From NCBI RefSeq assembly GCF_036867195.1, contig NZ_JBAJII010000001.1:3596001-3660000 (forward strand): a stretch of DNA of 64,000 bases, in the 5' to 3' direction. Positions 62,701-64,000 of this stretch are shown here, piece after piece (positions within the stretch are counted from its first letter, which is position 1; every line of letters begins with the position of its first letter). The notes under the pieces are model-generated. The model searched no databases. It saw only the letters and a list, made by a program, of their open reading frames with translations, and had not been told where the DNA came from. The translations under genes were made by a program, and so were the position numbers. This DNA is from Arthrobacter sp. Soc17.1.1.1 (lineage in GTDB: Bacteria; Actinomycetota; Actinomycetes; Actinomycetales; Micrococcaceae).

Positions 62701-62884
62701 GGAGGGTCCGCGCCCCTTCCAGGGGCCACCGGAATGCCGCGGCCCGCATCCCCGTTCTGGAATCGTCGAAGGTCTCCATCAGCCACCGTGCGCTGTGCAC
62801 GTCATCGCACGACGACGGGCTGCCGCACACGAGGGCGTTCGAGGCCCAGCAGCACTGAACACGAGATTACGGAGTCAGTTCGTC

Positions 62885-63814
62885 ATGAAAGCAATCGGAG
62901 TCACAGAGTTCGGCGGTCCCGAGGTCCTGACCGTTCAGGACCTCCCCGAACCACATCCCGGTCAGCAGGAAGTGCGGATCAGGGTCAGGGCTGCTGCCGT
63001 CAGCCCGACGGACACGAACGTCCGCACGGGCGCCTACGACATGAGCCAGTCCGAGCCGCCCTACATGCCGGGAATGGACGCGGCCGGTGTCATCGACGAG
63101 GTGGGCGAGGGCAGTACCTGGAACGTGGGTGACAAGGTCATGGCCATCGCACTACCCCTGGGGCAGCACGGCGGAGCCTACGCCGAATACCTCGTGGCAC
63201 CCGATGATTCGATCGCGCGCATCCCGGCCGGCACCACGCTCGAGGAAGCCGCCACTCTTCCCATGAATGGTCTGACCGCCGTACAGATCCTCGAACTCGC
63301 CGCGCTGCACGCCGGACAGGTCATCGCTGTCACGGGTGCAGCCGGGACACTGGGCAACTACACCATCGAGCTCGCCAAGCAGCAGGGCCTGATCGTGGTG
63401 GCGGACGCGGCACCGAAGGACCGCGACCTGGTCCAGGGCCTCGGAGCCGACTACGTCCTCGACCGCGGCGACGGCCTCGCAGACCGCATCAGGGAGATCT
63501 TCCCGGACGGTGTCCACGCGGTCGCCGACACCGCACTGCTGCACGAGGACGTCGTGCCGGCCGTACGCGACGGAGGCGTCTTCGTCTCCGTACGGGGCTG
63601 GAAGGGAGAACCTGCCCGGGACATCCGTTTCGAAGCGGTATGGGTGTTCGACGAGTATCACTCCGCCGCGAAACTCGACGGACTGCGGCAAGCTGTGGAG
63701 GAAGGCATCCTCACGCCACGGATGGCCGACACGCTGCCCGCGGAGGAGGCACCCGAAGCGCACCGCCGCCTGGAAGCCGGAGGCGTCCGCGGCCGCTTGG
63801 TGCTGACCTTCTGA
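62885..63814 (+). CDS. Zinc-independent quinone oxidoreductase (MDR family)
   Basis: A 309-residue NADPH:quinone-type reductase. N-terminal MKAIGVTEFGGPEVLTVQDL, then VRAAAVSPTDTNVRTGAYD, the cofactor motif VTGAAGTLGNYTIELAKQQG and C-terminal GVRGRLVLTF. It lacks the catalytic zinc ligands of alcohol dehydrogenases. Cytoplasmic. Its ATG is at 62885. A GC-rich palindrome follows at 63817-63834. Confidence 0.9.
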   Translation: MKAIGVTEFGGPEVLTVQDLPEPHPGQQEVRIRVRAAAVSPTDTNVRTGAYDMSQSEPPYMPGMDAAGVIDEVGEGSTWNVGDKVMAIALPLGQHGGAYAEYLVAPDDSIARIPAGTTLEEAATLPMNGLTAVQILELAALHAGQVIAVTGAAGTLGNYTIELAKQQGLIVVADAAPKDRDLVQGLGADYVLDRGDGLADRIREIFPDGVHAVADTALLHEDVVPAVRDGGVFVSVRGWKGEPARDIRFEAVWVFDEYHSAAKLDGLRQAVEEGILTPRMADTLPAEEAPEAHRRLEAGGVRGRLVLTF

Positions 63815-63816
63815 CG

Positions 63817-63834
63817 AGGGAGGGCCGGCCCTCC
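63817..63834 (+). terminator. GC-rich palindrome after the oxidoreductase
   Basis: GGGAGGGCC and GGCCCTCCC form a perfect 18-bp palindrome just beyond the stop, with a further CGGCCCTCC that can pair alternatively. A terminator is likely, without a T-run. Confidence 0.5.
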
Positions 63835-64000
63835 CGGCCCTCCACCCCGTCTACCGACTTCTCCGGTGTGAAAGCACAGTCCGCCTCATCGTCGTGACCG
63901 CTGTGTTCAGTGATCGCAGGACCGCGTGCCGATCCGGATGCCGGTGGCCGCGCAGCGCCTGTCCAGTCCCCCGGAGCGCCCGACTGCTGCTTGTCACCCG

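Noticed and set aside
63851..64000. Open minus frame at the right edge
   Set aside because: Fifty codons without a stop are not significant at this GC content, and no domain is visible. It could be the end of a gene beyond the edge, but I cannot support that.
1..64000. tRNA, rRNA and CRISPR arrays
   Set aside because: I looked for T-loop consensus, rRNA landmarks and regularly spaced repeats by eye and saw none. A tRNAscan or CRISPR finder run would settle it.

Overview
The window looks like chromosome of a high-GC actinobacterium. Gene style, GTG starts, 4-base ATGA/GTGA overlaps, an iron-box (DtxR/IdeR type), actinobacterial hypothetical families, a GAF-ANTAR relic and an Lsr2 relic all suggest Arthrobacter or a close relative in the Micrococcaceae. 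The genus is inferred; there is no rRNA or tRNA gene here to confirm it.

Bases 1 to about 32,000 are an accessory, heavily remodelled region. It opens with the N-terminal part of a LuxR-type AAA regulator that runs off the left edge, then a 5'-truncated protoglobin, three tandem alpha/beta hydrolases facing a TetR gene, and a TetR/SDR pair sharing a perfect palindromic operator. A block of coupled hypothetical genes (7.5-10.5 kb) begins with two immunity-like proteins. An epoxide-hydrolase-like gene, a hexapeptide acetyltransferase and a serine recombinase broken by frameshifts follow. A thiamine salvage operon (thiM-thiE-thiD) is headed by a TPP riboswitch. A second TPP riboswitch faces the other way and controls a short-chain dehydrogenase. 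From 18.0 to 23.3 kb a DUF2254 gene and an internally deleted copy of it form an inverted repeat around a lower-GC glycosyltransferase, an Lsr2 fragment and broken IS3-family elements. Next come a peptidase S51 gene, a dead non-specific nuclease, a TPR gene pair, a Fur repressor with its palindrome, a frameshifted GAF-ANTAR gene and an XRE regulator/membrane-protein pair.

Bases 32,000 to 64,000 are denser, of higher GC and mostly intact. They hold a hydrolase, a GNAT, a class-V aminotransferase-like protein, an EamA exporter, a CGNR regulator, a ChvE-MmsA-MmsB multiple-sugar ABC transporter, an AAA ATPase, MFS and MATE transporters, an AlkD-like protein and an SMP-30 lactonase. An amino-sugar-like cluster follows: binding protein, two permeases, ROK repressor, SIS protein and BadF-type kinase. 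Its two operons carry the same promoter overlapped by the same 24-bp operator. The last segment is a siderophore ABC transporter with an iron box, an MHS-type MFS transporter and a quinone oxidoreductase.

Main points of interest: the paired TPP riboswitches with an SDR in the regulon; the two-site ROK regulon; strong stem-loops at all three binding-protein/next-gene junctions, including a 44-nt perfect palindrome inside the start of a permease gene; the exact 528-nt in-frame deletion between CTCC repeats in the DUF2254 copy; and several catalytically dead or truncated genes. I see no CRISPR array, no rRNA or tRNA, and no complete prophage.
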